From NCBI GenBank assembly GCA_002437815.1, contig DJRP01000025.1, positions 1-63,285 on the forward strand: a DNA stretch of 63,285 nt, in the 5' to 3' direction. Under the pieces are notes generated by a model. The model was not told the DNA's origin and did not search any database. It was given only the letters and a program-made list of their open reading frames with translations. Shown here piece by piece: positions 8,974 through 19,965 of the stretch (positions are counted from its first letter, which is position 1; every line of letters starts with the position of its first letter). This stretch comes from Collinsella sp. UBA6357. GTDB taxonomy: Bacteria; Actinomycetota; Coriobacteriia; Coriobacteriales; Coriobacteriaceae. A program made the translations under genes and the position numbers.

Positions 8974-9267
8974 ATGACCGAGAAGAAGCTGAACCAGGTC
9001 GAGCTGACCGACGAGGAGCTCGGGAGCGTCCAGGGCGGATACAGCAAGGTCAAGGCAAGGGGACATTTCTACAAATACACGGGAACGAACCCTGATAACA
9101 AGTATCTCTGTCCCAACTGCGGAAAGCCCGTTCACCGCGGTACGGGCTGGCGCTTCTATTGCGACCCCTGCGATGAGAGCTGGTTCCTCGAGAACCGGTT
9201 GCTTCCCAATCTGGACGGTGGCGGCTGGCAGAGTATCCGCAGGTCTGAGTTTGAAAGTTTGTGGTAG
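8974..9267 (+). CDS. Small zinc-ribbon protein with bacteriocin-type double-glycine leader
   Basis: The 97-residue product begins MTEKKLNQVELTDEELGSVQ-GG. This N-terminus has the acidic, helical ELTDEELxxVxGG pattern of leader peptides that C39-peptidase ABC exporters cleave after Gly-Gly. Cleavage would leave a core of about 74 residues with two knuckles, CPNC and CDPC, resembling a zinc ribbon, and an aromatic-rich C-terminus. GAAAGGAG precedes the start. A second gene of the same architecture lies at 47243, behind a matching promoter element. No C39 exporter gene is in the window. Leader-like N-termini also occur on non-secreted proteins, so export is inference. Confidence 0.7.
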   Translation: MTEKKLNQVELTDEELGSVQGGYSKVKARGHFYKYTGTNPDNKYLCPNCGKPVHRGTGWRFYCDPCDESWFLENRLLPNLDGGGWQSIRRSEFESLW

Positions 9268-9302
9268 TGCCGAGAGCGTCGGTGTAATGCTACTTACGAA
9301 TG

Positions 9303-9343
9303 AGCCCGCAGGCACCGAGTGCGCCTGCGGGCTTGCTGCTTTC
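9303..9343. terminator. Hairpin between convergent double-glycine gene and RNA methyltransferase
   Basis: A perfect 11-bp stem AGCCCGCAGGC/GCCTGCGGGCT with a 9-nt loop is followed on the plus strand by TTGCTGCTTT. The T-tract is poor. It sits between convergent genes and may serve both strands. Confidence 0.5.
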
Positions 9344-9429
9344 CGGTCTGGTGGCGAGCCTCCCTGAGCCCTCTTCGTGTCTTCCTTCTTGCACGGAGCG
9401 CTGCCGGCATATGTGCACTCCGGGGTCGG

Positions 9430-10884
9430 CTATTTTCGGGCGAGGACGGCCACCGTCTCCACATGATCGGTGTGGGGGAACATGTCGACCGGCGTGAGCC
9501 TGATAAGGTGATAGCCGCCGTCGAGCAGCTGATGCAGGTCGCGTTCTTGGGTCGCGGGGTTGCAGCTGATGTAGACGATGCGGCGCGGTTTGAGCGCGCA
9601 GGCCGCCTCGAGAAACTCCGGCGTGGAGCCAGCGCGCGGCGGGTCGATGGAAAGGACGTCCACGCGCTCGCTGTTCTCGGCGGCATCGAGCATGTAGTCG
9701 GTCGCGTCGTCGGCCATGAACCAGGCGTTGCGGGTAAGGCCGTTGAGCTCGGCGTTGCGTCGGGCATCGGCGATGCCAGCCGGGTTGCGCTCGACTCCGA
9801 GCAGCATAACGTGCGTGCCGCGCGTCTCGGCATCTTTTGCGGCGCAGATGCCAATGGTGCCGCTGCCGCAGTAGGCATCCATGAGCACGTCGCCTTGCTG
9901 TAGGTTCATGCCGTCGATGGCGATCTGGTAGAGGAGCTCGGTCTGCTGGGGATTGGTCTGATAGAACGCGGTGGGGGAGATGTCGAACTCGCAATCGAAC
10001 AGGCGGTCGCGCAGGCATTCCTGTCCGCGAACGATGACGGTCTCGTCGCCTAGGATCGCGTTGCCGGGACGGCCGTTGATGTTCTGCGCCACGGTCACGA
10101 TGCGCGGGTCGAGCGCGGCGACGGCGTTGAAGAATTCCTGCGCGTGGGGCAGATCGCGCTGCGCGGTGATGAGCGTGACCATGATCTCGTCCGTCTTCCA
10201 ACCGCAGCGCAGGACGGCGTAGCGCAGCAGGCCGAGATGCTTGTCTTCGTTGAAGGCGGGAATGTGCAGTCGTTCGGCCTCGTGGGCGATGCCGTTGAGG
10301 ATGGCGCGGGCCGCCGGCGCCTCGACGGGGCATGTGGGAACGGTGACGATCTTGTGCGTTCCGCGTGCGAAAAAGCCGCAACGCACGGCGCCGTCTTTGC
10401 CGGGGGCAAAAGGCGTTGCCGCTTTGTGGCGAAATGCGCGCGGGCTCGGATATTTGCCGGGGTCGCCGAACGTGGCGCCCATACCGCGTATGGGGTCGAC
10501 GGCGATGCCCTCGTGCTTGCAGATCGGGGCGAAGAGTTCTTCCATTGCGGCCTGCTTGGCGGCAAGCTGTTTTTTATAGGGGCGGTTGAGGGCGGTGCAG
10601 CCGCCGCATTCGTGCATGACGGGGCAGGGGCCGTCGGCATCGATGCGTCTGGATTTGCGTGACGAGGCTTTGGGAGCCGCTGCTTTGGGTGCGGGCTTTT
10701 TTCGCTGCCTGCGGTGTTTGTCTCCACGGGCAGTGCTATCCGCGCTTTTCGAAGTGCCCTTTTTTGCGGGTTTTGCTTTTGCGTGCTTGGATTTGCCGGC
10801 TCCGCTCTTGTCTTGCTTTTCTGCCGTGCCGGCGGCCTCTGCCTGGGCGCGACGGGCCCTGCGCTCTGCGCGCGACTCTGCCAT
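9430..10884 (-). CDS. 23S rRNA/tRNA uracil-5-methyltransferase, RlmD/TrmA family
   Basis: The 484-residue SAM-dependent enzyme methylates C5 of uridine in RNA. After a Lys/Ala/Arg-rich extension of about 65 residues comes the [4Fe-4S] cysteine motif CPVMHECGGC...C, typical of RumA-type proteins. The SAM domain follows (VLMDAYCGSGTIGICAA). Then come 'LSIDPPRAG' and 'IVYISCNPATQERDL', with the catalytic cysteine in SCNP. GGAG precedes the Met at 10884; the open frame runs 26 codons further upstream without support. Whether it modifies 23S rRNA U1939, U747 or tRNA cannot be decided. Confidence 0.88.
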   Translation of the reverse strand: MAESRAERRARRAQAEAAGTAEKQDKSGAGKSKHAKAKPAKKGTSKSADSTARGDKHRRQRKKPAPKAAAPKASSRKSRRIDADGPCPVMHECGGCTALNRPYKKQLAAKQAAMEELFAPICKHEGIAVDPIRGMGATFGDPGKYPSPRAFRHKAATPFAPGKDGAVRCGFFARGTHKIVTVPTCPVEAPAARAILNGIAHEAERLHIPAFNEDKHLGLLRYAVLRCGWKTDEIMVTLITAQRDLPHAQEFFNAVAALDPRIVTVAQNINGRPGNAILGDETVIVRGQECLRDRLFDCEFDISPTAFYQTNPQQTELLYQIAIDGMNLQQGDVLMDAYCGSGTIGICAAKDAETRGTHVMLLGVERNPAGIADARRNAELNGLTRNAWFMADDATDYMLDAAENSERVDVLSIDPPRAGSTPEFLEAACALKPRRIVYISCNPATQERDLHQLLDGGYHLIRLTPVDMFPHTDHVETVAVLARK

Positions 10885-11050
10885 ATGCTGCTCCGTGGGA
10901 GATAGTGTACGTTTCGCAGTTATTGTATCGTGTCCGCTGCGAGGGATTGATGTCGGTGCCATGGTGACATAACCCCAGAAAGACTGTTACGTATATGGGG
11001 TAGGATAGGGCAAATTATTTCTACTGAAAAGTAAGCAGAGGGGAGCCTGC

Positions 11051-13720
11051 GTGCTCGAGCTCAAAGACATCAAGAAGGATTACCCTTCGGGCGACACCGT
11101 CGTCCACGCGCTCAAAGGCGTCTCCGTCACGTTTCGCGACAAGGAGTTCGTGAGCGTCCTCGGCCAGTCGGGATGCGGCAAGACGACGCTGCTCAACATC
11201 ATCGGCGGTCTCGACCAGTACACGTCGGGCGACCTGGTGATCAACGGACGCTCGACCAAAAGCTACGGCGACAAGGACTGGGACACCTACCGCAACCACA
11301 GCGTGGGCTTTGTGTTCCAGAGCTACAACCTCATCCCGCACCAGAGCGTGATCGCCAACGTGGAGATGGCGCTGCTGCTCTCGGGTGCGCCGGCGGCCGA
11401 GCGACGGGCTCGCGCCGAGGAGGCCCTGCGCCGCGTGGGCCTGGGCGACCATCTCGATAAGAGGCCCAACCAGCTCTCGGGTGGCCAGATGCAGCGCGTG
11501 GCCATCGCCCGTGCCATCGTCAACGACCCCGAGATCATCCTCGCCGACGAGCCCACAGGCGCTCTCGACACCCAGACCTCGGTCGAGGTCATGGAGATCT
11601 TGAAGGAGCTTTCGCGCGACCGTCTGGTGATCATGGTCACGCACAACCCGCAGCTTGCCGAGGAATATTCTGATCGTATCGTGCGCATCAAGGACGGCGT
11701 GCTCACGAGCGACACCGCGCCCTGCGAGGGGGCGGACGCCAAGCTCGACGAGGCGGCCGTCAAGGCCCATGCGGAGGTCGACGCCAAGAAGGGCAAGCGC
11801 TCGATGAGCTATCTCTCGGCCGTGCAACTCTCCTTCACCAATCTCATGACCAAGAAGGGCCGCACGCTCCTCACGGCGTTCGCCGGCTCGATCGGCATCA
11901 TCGGCATCGCGCTCATCCTCTCGCTCTCCGACGGCGCGCAGCAATACATCGCGCGCACCGAGGAGTCGACGATGGGGGAGTACCCGCTCACCATCCAGGA
12001 GACGAGCGTGGATATGGCGAGCATGATGAGCTCCATGACGGGAACGAGCTCGGATGTCCACAAGGCCAACAAGTCGGGCAAAATCGAGTCCAAGAACCTG
12101 ATCAACAACATGGTCTCGACCATGGCCGGCGGTGCGGAAAAGAATGACATGCGTGCCGTCAAGAAATGGATCGAGTCGAATCCGAGCGGCCTCAAGAGCC
12201 TCGCGCGCGACATCCAGTACACCTACAAGACGCCGCTCGATATCTACAAGAGCGACACGTCCGACGGCGTGGTCCAGGTGAACCCTGAGACCGTGCTCGA
12301 TTCGCTCGGCATCTCGACGAGCGGCTCCACGCAGAGCGAGATGATGAGCAGCATGAGCGCTTCGGGCACGGGGAGCTACGACGTGTGGACGCAGCTGCTG
12401 CCGAGCAAGAAGACCTGGAAGAGCGACTACGACATAGTTGCCGGGCGCATGCCCAAAGCCTGGAACGAGGCCGTGATCTACGTCGACAAGAACGACCGCA
12501 TCAGCGACTACACGCTCTATGCGCTGGGACTGCTCGACCAGACCGACCTCAAGGGCATGATGAGCGATGTCGTGGCCGGCAAGGATGTCAAGAAGACCAA
12601 GAAGCGGAGCTACACCTATGACGAGCTTATGGGGCTTACGTTCAAGGTGACGCCCGAGACCGCCAAATACCAGGAGCAGGACGGCGTCTGGACCGACATG
12701 TCCGACGACGACACGTTTATGAAGAGCACGGTCGAGGGTGCCGAGACGGTCAAGATCGTGGGCATCGTGCGCCCGAGCGAGGACAACAAAGGCGCCAACT
12801 GGGGCGCCGTGCTTTATACGCCGGAGCTCATGGAGCGCATGATCGCCGAGGTCGATGACAGCGCGGTGGTCGCGGCCCAGAAAGCGACGCCCGATGTCGA
12901 CGTGTTGAGCGGCATGCCGTTTACCGATGACGATGAAGAGCTCGATATGGCCGGGCTCGAGGCTCTGATCGCCAAAATGCCCGACCAGCAGGCCGCCCAG
13001 ATGCAGCAGTATATCCAGGGCATGCAGGCTCAGGGCATGAGCGACGATGCCATCGTGCGGGCGTTTGAGAAACAGATGGCCAATTCGACCGATAACGCGA
13101 CTTATGAGGGCAATCTCGACAAGCTGGGGGTCGCCGATCTCGACGAGCCCTATGCGGTGAACATCTATCCCACGGACTTCAAGGCCAAGGAGCAGATCGA
13201 CGACATCATCACGGCCCATAATGACCGCGTGAAGGCGAAGGGCAAGGATGAGGAAGAGATCCACTACACCGATATCGTGGGCACCATGATGTCGAGCGTG
13301 ACGGATATCGTGAACGCCATCACCTATATTCTCGTGGCCTTCGTGGCGATCTCGCTTGTGGTGAGCTCGATCATGATCGGCATCATCACGTATATCAGCG
13401 TGCTCGAGCGTACCAAGGAGATCGGTATTTTGCGCTCCATCGGCGCGAGTAAGCGCGACGTGAGCCGCGTGTTCACGGCCGAGACGTTCATTATCGGCCT
13501 GGTAGCGGGTCTTTTGGGCGTTGGTATCACGGCACTGCTCGATATTCCCATCAACATGGTGATCGAGCAGGTGGCGGGCGTGTCGAACCTCGCCGCCGTC
13601 CCCGTGGGCCCGGGCGTTGCGCTTGTGTTTATCAGTGTGCTGCTGACGCTCGTCGGCGGTTTGATCCCCAGCAAGATCGCTGCCAAGAAGGATCCGGTCA
13701 CGGCCCTGCGGAGCGAATAG
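11051..13720 (+). CDS. MacB/LolD-like ABC transporter, ATPase fused to FtsX-type permease
   Basis: The 889-residue fusion starts at GTG behind GAGGGGAG. Residues 1 to about 230 form an ABC ATPase with Walker A GQSGCGKTT, signature 'LSGGQMQR' and 'ILADEPTGALD'. A first membrane helix follows near residue 280 (LLTAFAGSIGIIGIALIL), then a large extracytoplasmic domain of about 450 residues rich in Asp/Ser/Met. Three more helices near the C-terminus carry the FtsX pattern (MIGIITYISVLERTKEIGILRSIGASKRDV). MacB-type systems export peptides, toxins or lipoproteins or act as mechanotransmitters. No partner gene is adjacent. Confidence 0.88.
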   Translation: MLELKDIKKDYPSGDTVVHALKGVSVTFRDKEFVSVLGQSGCGKTTLLNIIGGLDQYTSGDLVINGRSTKSYGDKDWDTYRNHSVGFVFQSYNLIPHQSVIANVEMALLLSGAPAAERRARAEEALRRVGLGDHLDKRPNQLSGGQMQRVAIARAIVNDPEIILADEPTGALDTQTSVEVMEILKELSRDRLVIMVTHNPQLAEEYSDRIVRIKDGVLTSDTAPCEGADAKLDEAAVKAHAEVDAKKGKRSMSYLSAVQLSFTNLMTKKGRTLLTAFAGSIGIIGIALILSLSDGAQQYIARTEESTMGEYPLTIQETSVDMASMMSSMTGTSSDVHKANKSGKIESKNLINNMVSTMAGGAEKNDMRAVKKWIESNPSGLKSLARDIQYTYKTPLDIYKSDTSDGVVQVNPETVLDSLGISTSGSTQSEMMSSMSASGTGSYDVWTQLLPSKKTWKSDYDIVAGRMPKAWNEAVIYVDKNDRISDYTLYALGLLDQTDLKGMMSDVVAGKDVKKTKKRSYTYDELMGLTFKVTPETAKYQEQDGVWTDMSDDDTFMKSTVEGAETVKIVGIVRPSEDNKGANWGAVLYTPELMERMIAEVDDSAVVAAQKATPDVDVLSGMPFTDDDEELDMAGLEALIAKMPDQQAAQMQQYIQGMQAQGMSDDAIVRAFEKQMANSTDNATYEGNLDKLGVADLDEPYAVNIYPTDFKAKEQIDDIITAHNDRVKAKGKDEEEIHYTDIVGTMMSSVTDIVNAITYILVAFVAISLVVSSIMIGIITYISVLERTKEIGILRSIGASKRDVSRVFTAETFIIGLVAGLLGVGITALLDIPINMVIEQVAGVSNLAAVPVGPGVALVFISVLLTLVGGLIPSKIAAKKDPVTALRSE

Positions 13721-13730
13721 CCGCCTGTCC

Positions 13731-13867
13731 GGGCTGGAGACCTCGGCCGTAGGGGTTAAGGTCTGCTGCTCGGACAGTCCTGCTCGCGCGGAGAGCACAT
13801 TAAGTGCTCTCCGGCTCGTGCGGAACTCGCGACAGACCTTAACCCCTACGGCCGAGGTCTCCAGCCC
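13731..13867. repeat. Large nested inverted repeat, 35-bp perfect arms
   Basis: Positions 13731-13765 and 13833-13867 are exact reverse complements over 35 bp. The 67-nt loop holds a second perfect 10-bp hairpin (CGGAGAGCAC/GTGCTCTCCG, 13789-13798 and 13804-13813). It begins 10 bp after the ABC transporter stop. Neither side has a clear T-tract, so it may be more than a terminator. Confidence 0.85.
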
Positions 13868-13993
13868 TACGGTGACTCGGTTCGCTTCTCGGGCTCTGAA
13901 AGCCAGAAAGCTAAATAAAACGTAGGTCCGGCGTCAGACCGGCGGGTTGCACTCTAGCTGGGTAAAGTGTAGACTTTCAGTCGTTCGTCATTC

Positions 13994-14013
13994 CACTTTA
14001 GTTAAGTAAAGTG
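13994..14013. promoter_or_regulatory. Operator-like palindrome before the amino-acid ABC operon
   Basis: CACTTTA-N6-TAAAGTG is a perfect 7-bp-arm palindrome ending 19 nt before the binding-protein start. A similar 17-mer (15 of 17 identical on one strand) lies at 62617-62633, in front of the branched-chain aminotransferase gene. A further TAAAGTG half-site is at 13963-13969. A common amino-acid regulator is a plausible inference. Confidence 0.55.
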
Positions 14014-14032
14014 CTAACAAGGGGGATCTCTT

Positions 14033-14899
14033 ATGTCGTACGATATGTCTCGCCGTCAGTTCCTTGGGCTTGCCGGTTCCGTCGCCACCGTTTTTGGGCT
14101 GGGATTGGCGGGCTGCGGCGGCTCCGGTGCCACCAAGGGCTCCGCTGCCGGCTCCGCGGCCGCTGCCAAGGATGTCAAGGGCGCTGTTGAGTCCAAGGAA
14201 CTGATCGTGGGCTTTGATAAGTCCTACCCGCCCTACGGCTTTGTGGGTGACGACGGTGAGTACACGGGCTTCGATCTCGATCTCGCTCAAGCCGTTGCCG
14301 ACAAGCAGGGCTGGAAGGTTAAGCTCGAGGCCATCGATTGGGATGCCAAGGACACGCTGCTTAACTCCGGCGCCATCAACTGCATTTGGAATGGCTTTAC
14401 CAAAGAGGGTCGTGAGAAGCAGTACACGTTCTCGGAGCCGTACATGCTTAACGAGCAGGTGCTCGTGGTCAAGAAGGATGCCGGTATCTCGAGCTGGGAT
14501 GATCTGTCCGGCAAGAGTGTGATCACCCAGACCGATTCGGCCGCGCAGGATGTGCTCGAGGGCGATCAGAAGAAGCTGGCCGCCACGTTTGCCTCGCTTG
14601 ATACCATCGGCGACTACAATACAGCGTTCATGCAGCTTGAGAGCGGTGCGGTCGATGCCGTCGCCTGCGACCTTTCGATTGCGCAGTATCAACTTGCCGC
14701 TAAACCCGATGCGTACACGCAGCTCGAGAAGCCGTTGTCGAGCGAGCACTACGCCGTGGGCTTCAAGAGGGGCGACAAGAAGACTGCCGAGGCCGTGACC
14801 GATTCGCTCAAGGCGCTCTATGAGGACGGTACCGTCAAGGAGCTGTGCGAGAAGTATGCGAGCTACGGGCTGTCCTTCGACAACTGGGTTCTTAAATAG
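14033..14899 (+). CDS. Amino-acid ABC transporter substrate-binding lipoprotein
   Basis: The 288-residue periplasmic-binding-protein type 3 homologue begins with a twin-arginine signal (SRRQFLGLAGS) and a lipobox LAGC with Cys28, so Tat export followed by lipidation is likely. The mature part shows 'LIVGFDKSYPPYGFVGDDGEYTGFDLDLAQAV', the classic start of polar amino-acid binding proteins, then 'GAINCIWNGFTKEGREK' and 'YAVGFKRGDKK'. It is first in an operon with a permease and an ATPase. Specificity (cystine, Arg, Gln or other) is not determined. Confidence 0.9.
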   Translation: MSYDMSRRQFLGLAGSVATVFGLGLAGCGGSGATKGSAAGSAAAAKDVKGAVESKELIVGFDKSYPPYGFVGDDGEYTGFDLDLAQAVADKQGWKVKLEAIDWDAKDTLLNSGAINCIWNGFTKEGREKQYTFSEPYMLNEQVLVVKKDAGISSWDDLSGKSVITQTDSAAQDVLEGDQKKLAATFASLDTIGDYNTAFMQLESGAVDAVACDLSIAQYQLAAKPDAYTQLEKPLSSEHYAVGFKRGDKKTAEAVTDSLKALYEDGTVKELCEKYASYGLSFDNWVLK

Positions 14900-15021
14900 C
14901 CACAGCACCCAACCTTGCGGCTCCTAAGTACGCGTCGCCGGGCTTGTCGCTCGCATTCTTGGGCCCTGTGCCTATTCGAGCAACGCTCTGCGGTTTTCGA
15001 TATTGCGAAAGAGAGCATTTC

Positions 15022-15675
15022 TTGTCTATCCAAGTCATGATGCAGATGCTCGGCCAAGGATTCTTGGTCAGTCTGCAGATATTCGTCCTGACGCTTTTGG
15101 GGTCGATCCCGCTGGGCATCCCGGTGGCCTTTATGCGTATGAGCAAGATCGCCCCGCTGCGCTGGATCGCTCGCATCTATATCTCGATCATGCGCGGTAC
15201 GCCGCTTATGCTGCAGATGTTTGCCATCTATTTTGCGCCGTATTACGTGTTTGGCATCCAGCTCACATCGGACTCCAAGTGGTATGCGTGCATTGTGGCG
15301 TTTATCGTCAACTATGCCGGCTACTTTGCCGAGATCTATCGCTCGGGGCTGCAGTCGATCCCGCGCGGTCAGTACGAGGCTGCCGAGGTGCTTGGCTATT
15401 CGCGCGCGCAGACGTTTTTCTATATCGTGATGCCGCAGGTTGCCAAGCGTATCCTGCCGGCGATGGGCAATGAGATTATCACCCTGGTCAAGGATACCTC
15501 GCTGGCATTTGCCATCGGTGTGGCCGAGATGTTCTCGACGGCTAAGGCACTTGTGGCGTCACAGGTGAGCATGGTGCCGTTTGCCATCGCCGCGGCGATC
15601 TATTGGGTGTTTAACTTTGTGGTAGAGATGCTGCTGGGCGCGGTGGAGAAGAAGCTGGATTACTACCATGACTGA
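15022..15675 (+). CDS. Amino-acid ABC transporter permease, HisM/GlnP type
   Basis: The inner-membrane permease has the 'SIMRGTPLMLQMFAIYFA' and 'NYAGYFAEIYRSGLQSIPRGQYEAAEVLGYSRAQTF' EAA loop, about five membrane helices, and 'EIITLVKDTSLAFAIG'. I prefer a TTG start at 15022, behind GAAAGAGAG, giving 217 residues. The frame stays open to 14944, but those extra 26 residues (cysteine- and arginine-rich) are not family-like. The 3' end overlaps the ATPase gene by 8 nt, so it is translationally coupled to it. Confidence 0.85.
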   Translation: MSIQVMMQMLGQGFLVSLQIFVLTLLGSIPLGIPVAFMRMSKIAPLRWIARIYISIMRGTPLMLQMFAIYFAPYYVFGIQLTSDSKWYACIVAFIVNYAGYFAEIYRSGLQSIPRGQYEAAEVLGYSRAQTFFYIVMPQVAKRILPAMGNEIITLVKDTSLAFAIGVAEMFSTAKALVASQVSMVPFAIAAAIYWVFNFVVEMLLGAVEKKLDYYHD

Positions 15676-16432
15676 TGACGTGATGAAAATCGAGAACGCC
15701 CGCAAGGCGTTTGGGGAGAACGAGGTGCTCAAGGGGATCTCACTTGAGGTTGGGCGCGGAGAGGTCGTGGCGGTCATTGGACCCTCGGGCGGAGGCAAAT
15801 CGACGCTTTTGCGTTGTGCGACGTTGCTGGAGACGCTTGACGGGGGCTCGCTGTCGTTTGGGGACCTTGTCGTGGCCACCGATAGTGGGTCGGGCTCGGT
15901 GTATGCCAAGGGGGATATCCCCAAGCAGGCCAGAAGCCGCTTTGGCCTGGTGTTTCAAAATTACAACCTGTTTCCGCACTACACGGTGCTCAGGAATATT
16001 GCCGATGCGCCCGTTCGCGTGCTCAAGCATCCGCGCGCCGAGGCTGAGGCGCGAGCGCGCGAGCTGATTGCGCAGATGGGGCTTGCGGGCAATGAGAACA
16101 AGGTGCCTTGCGAGCTCTCGGGTGGTCAGCAACAGCGCGTGAGTATCGCCCGTGCTTTGGCGCTGGACCCTCAGATCTTGTTTTTTGACGAGCCGACGTC
16201 GGCGCTTGACCCCGAGCTCACGGCAGAGGTTCTGCATGTGATCAAGGATCTTGCCGCGCAGAATATGACGATGGTGATCGTGACGCATGCGATGCAGTTT
16301 GCCCGTGACGTCGCGGATCGTGTTGTGTTTATGGACGGTGGGCGTATCGTGGAAGAGGGACCGGCTGAGCAGGTTATCGATCATCCGCGCGAGCAGCGTA
16401 CCAAGGAGTTTTTGAGCCGCATCGATGGCTAG
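15668..16432 (+). CDS. Amino-acid ABC transporter ATP-binding protein, GlnQ type
   Basis: The 254-residue ABC ATPase of the polar amino-acid uptake class has Walker A 'GPSGGGKSTLLRC', signature 'LSGGQQQRVSIARAL', Walker B 'ILFFDEPTSALDPE' and the switch 'VTHAMQFARDVADRVVFMDGGRIVEEG'. It overlaps the permease gene and completes a binding protein-permease-ATPase operon. It might also energise the ATPase-less permease pair at 45.4-47.0 kb, which is inference. Confidence 0.92.
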   Translation: MTDDVMKIENARKAFGENEVLKGISLEVGRGEVVAVIGPSGGGKSTLLRCATLLETLDGGSLSFGDLVVATDSGSGSVYAKGDIPKQARSRFGLVFQNYNLFPHYTVLRNIADAPVRVLKHPRAEAEARARELIAQMGLAGNENKVPCELSGGQQQRVSIARALALDPQILFFDEPTSALDPELTAEVLHVIKDLAAQNMTMVIVTHAMQFARDVADRVVFMDGGRIVEEGPAEQVIDHPREQRTKEFLSRIDG

Positions 16433-16466
16433 GTGCTGGTGCGTTCAAACAATTTGCCCTGATTTG

Positions 16467-16496
16467 AAGCCCGCGGGCACTGTCTGCGGGCTTTTT
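16467..16496 (+). terminator. Terminator of the amino-acid ABC operon
   Basis: AAGCCCGC and GCGGGCTT pair across an 11-nt loop and run into CTTTTT. Confidence 0.75.
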
Positions 16497-16530
16497 GGAC
16501 TGTTTTTCTAAGGGTAAAAATGCTGCCCGA

Positions 16531-16690
16531 TATAAGCAGTTTCGAATTTCAGGAGGTGAACGGCCTTGGGGCGGGTATGCCGTTATGGCCATGTAATGTT
16601 TTCGCAGGTCACAGAGGTGCTCCTGATCGGATAATCATTGGTGTACTCGGGCGAACCCGGTTTACCTCCTGAAATTCGAAACTGCTTATA
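16531..16690. repeat. 160-bp element bounded by 27-bp perfect inverted repeats
   Basis: Positions 16531-16557 and 16664-16690 are exact reverse complements over 27 bp, enclosing 106 nt with no convincing gene. The arms contain AGGAGGT/ACCTCCT. Together with the terminator at 16467 it fills most of the 500-bp gap before the EF-G-like gene. It could be a MITE-like non-autonomous element or a long RNA hairpin; no target duplication was evident. Confidence 0.8.
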
Positions 16691-16933
16691 CCGACTAGCA
16701 CTTATTGAGGCCGATTTTTGCCTGTTTTTGCCGATTCTCACCTCTTACCGCGCTATTTGCGGCGGCTGCCGAATGGTGCGCATGCGTGTTTGCGGCGCGG
16801 GGTAGGGTGGGGGCATAGGACATTGGATGGCGCGGTGCCGCGGCTGTCGTTTTCCTGCTCCCGAAGTACCCGCGACAAGCGCCTTCCCCGTTTGCGCGCC
16901 ATGCCGAGCGCATGTGCGCCCAAGGAGGTACGT

Positions 16934-19003
<2,070 letters not shown>

Positions 19004-19008
19004 CTCCA

Positions 19009-19049
19009 AAAACTGATCCCAAAACCCCTGGCACTTTGGGATCAGTTTT
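19009..19049. terminator. Strong terminator after the EF-G-like gene
   Basis: A perfect 15-bp stem (AAAACTGATCCCAAA and its complement) has an 11-nt loop. A-rich and T-rich ends make it able to act on both strands. Confidence 0.8.
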
Positions 19050-19075
19050 GCGTGGGGCGTTTGGCCGAATGACGT

Positions 19076-19118
19076 GGGGCCGCCGGCGGATTGCTCGCCG
19101 GCGGCCCCGTCGTTTTTG
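19076..19118 (+). terminator. GC-rich hairpin upstream of the SDR gene
   Basis: A perfect 13-bp stem GGGGCCGCCGGCG/CGCCGGCGGCCCC with a 7-nt loop is followed by GTCGTTTTTG, about 60 nt before the SDR start. It is either a second terminator or an attenuator. Confidence 0.5.
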
Positions 19119-19172
19119 TATACGCTGTGCGGCAGCGATGGACGAGGGGTCTGTCTTTTGAAGGGAGAGAAC

Positions 19173-19931
19173 ATGGGTCGTCTGGAAAACAAGGTTGCGA
19201 TCGTGACGGGTGCCAACTCGGGTGTCGGCGCGGCGATTGCCAAACTTTTCGCTGCCGAGGGTGCCAAGGTCGTCATGACGGCACGTCGCGAGGCTGCACT
19301 CAAGGAGGTTTCGGATCAGGTCGAGGCGGCGGGCGGAACAACGCTCGTGGTACCCACCGACATCTCGGTGCCCGAGGACCCCGAGCGTCTGATGGAGGCT
19401 GCCGAGGAGGCCTTTGGTCAGATCGATATCCTGGTCAACAACGCCGGCATTCTTGAGAGCGGTCTCAAGCCCGTCGATCGCTTTGAGGACGAGGACCTCG
19501 ACCGCATTATCGATACCAACCAGAAGGGCACCATGCGTTGTATGCGCGCGGCGACCAAGCGTATGAAGCCGGGCGCGAGCATCGTGAATATCGCGAGCGT
19601 TGCGGGTGAGAAGGGCTGCGGCGGTGCCGTCTACGTGAGCACCAAGGCGGCCGTGATCGGCGTGACCAAACACACGGCGCTGCGCTTCCAGGCGACGGGT
19701 ATCCGCTGCAACGCCATCTGCCCGGGCACGATCGTGACGCCGATGGTTGCCGGCACCACCGCGGCCGACATGGATCCCGACATGATGGGTGCCATGGCCG
19801 CGCACAGCAACCTCAAGACACAGCCCTGCATGCCCGAGGACGTGGCGAATATCGCGCTGTTCCTGGCAAGCGATGAGTCCCGTGCGCTCACGGGCCAGAT
19901 CCTCGTCAGCGACTTCGGCGCGATGCTGTAA
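19173..19931 (+). CDS. Short-chain dehydrogenase/reductase (SDR)
   Basis: The 252-residue classical SDR has the Rossmann motif TGANSGVG (about 12-19), 'NNAG', 'IVNIASVAG' supplying the catalytic Ser region, and the Tyr-x3-Lys pair Y154/K158 (YVSTK). 'NAICPGTIVTPM' follows. It is an NAD(P)-dependent alcohol/ketone oxidoreductase. Collinsella species carry several hydroxysteroid dehydrogenases of this fold, so a bile-acid or sugar substrate is possible, but nothing visible here proves it. The start at 19173 follows AAGGGAGAG. It is monocistronic. Confidence 0.85.
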   Translation: MGRLENKVAIVTGANSGVGAAIAKLFAAEGAKVVMTARREAALKEVSDQVEAAGGTTLVVPTDISVPEDPERLMEAAEEAFGQIDILVNNAGILESGLKPVDRFEDEDLDRIIDTNQKGTMRCMRAATKRMKPGASIVNIASVAGEKGCGGAVYVSTKAAVIGVTKHTALRFQATGIRCNAICPGTIVTPMVAGTTAADMDPDMMGAMAAHSNLKTQPCMPEDVANIALFLASDESRALTGQILVSDFGAML

Positions 19932-19965
19932 GGTTACGCGGTTTTACCAAACCGCTCGACGCTGC

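Noticed and set aside
19173..19931. Assigning the SDR gene as 7-beta- or 3-alpha-hydroxysteroid dehydrogenase
   Set aside because: The sequence does not match the Collinsella 7-beta-HSDH start that I remember, and generic SDR motifs do not define substrate.
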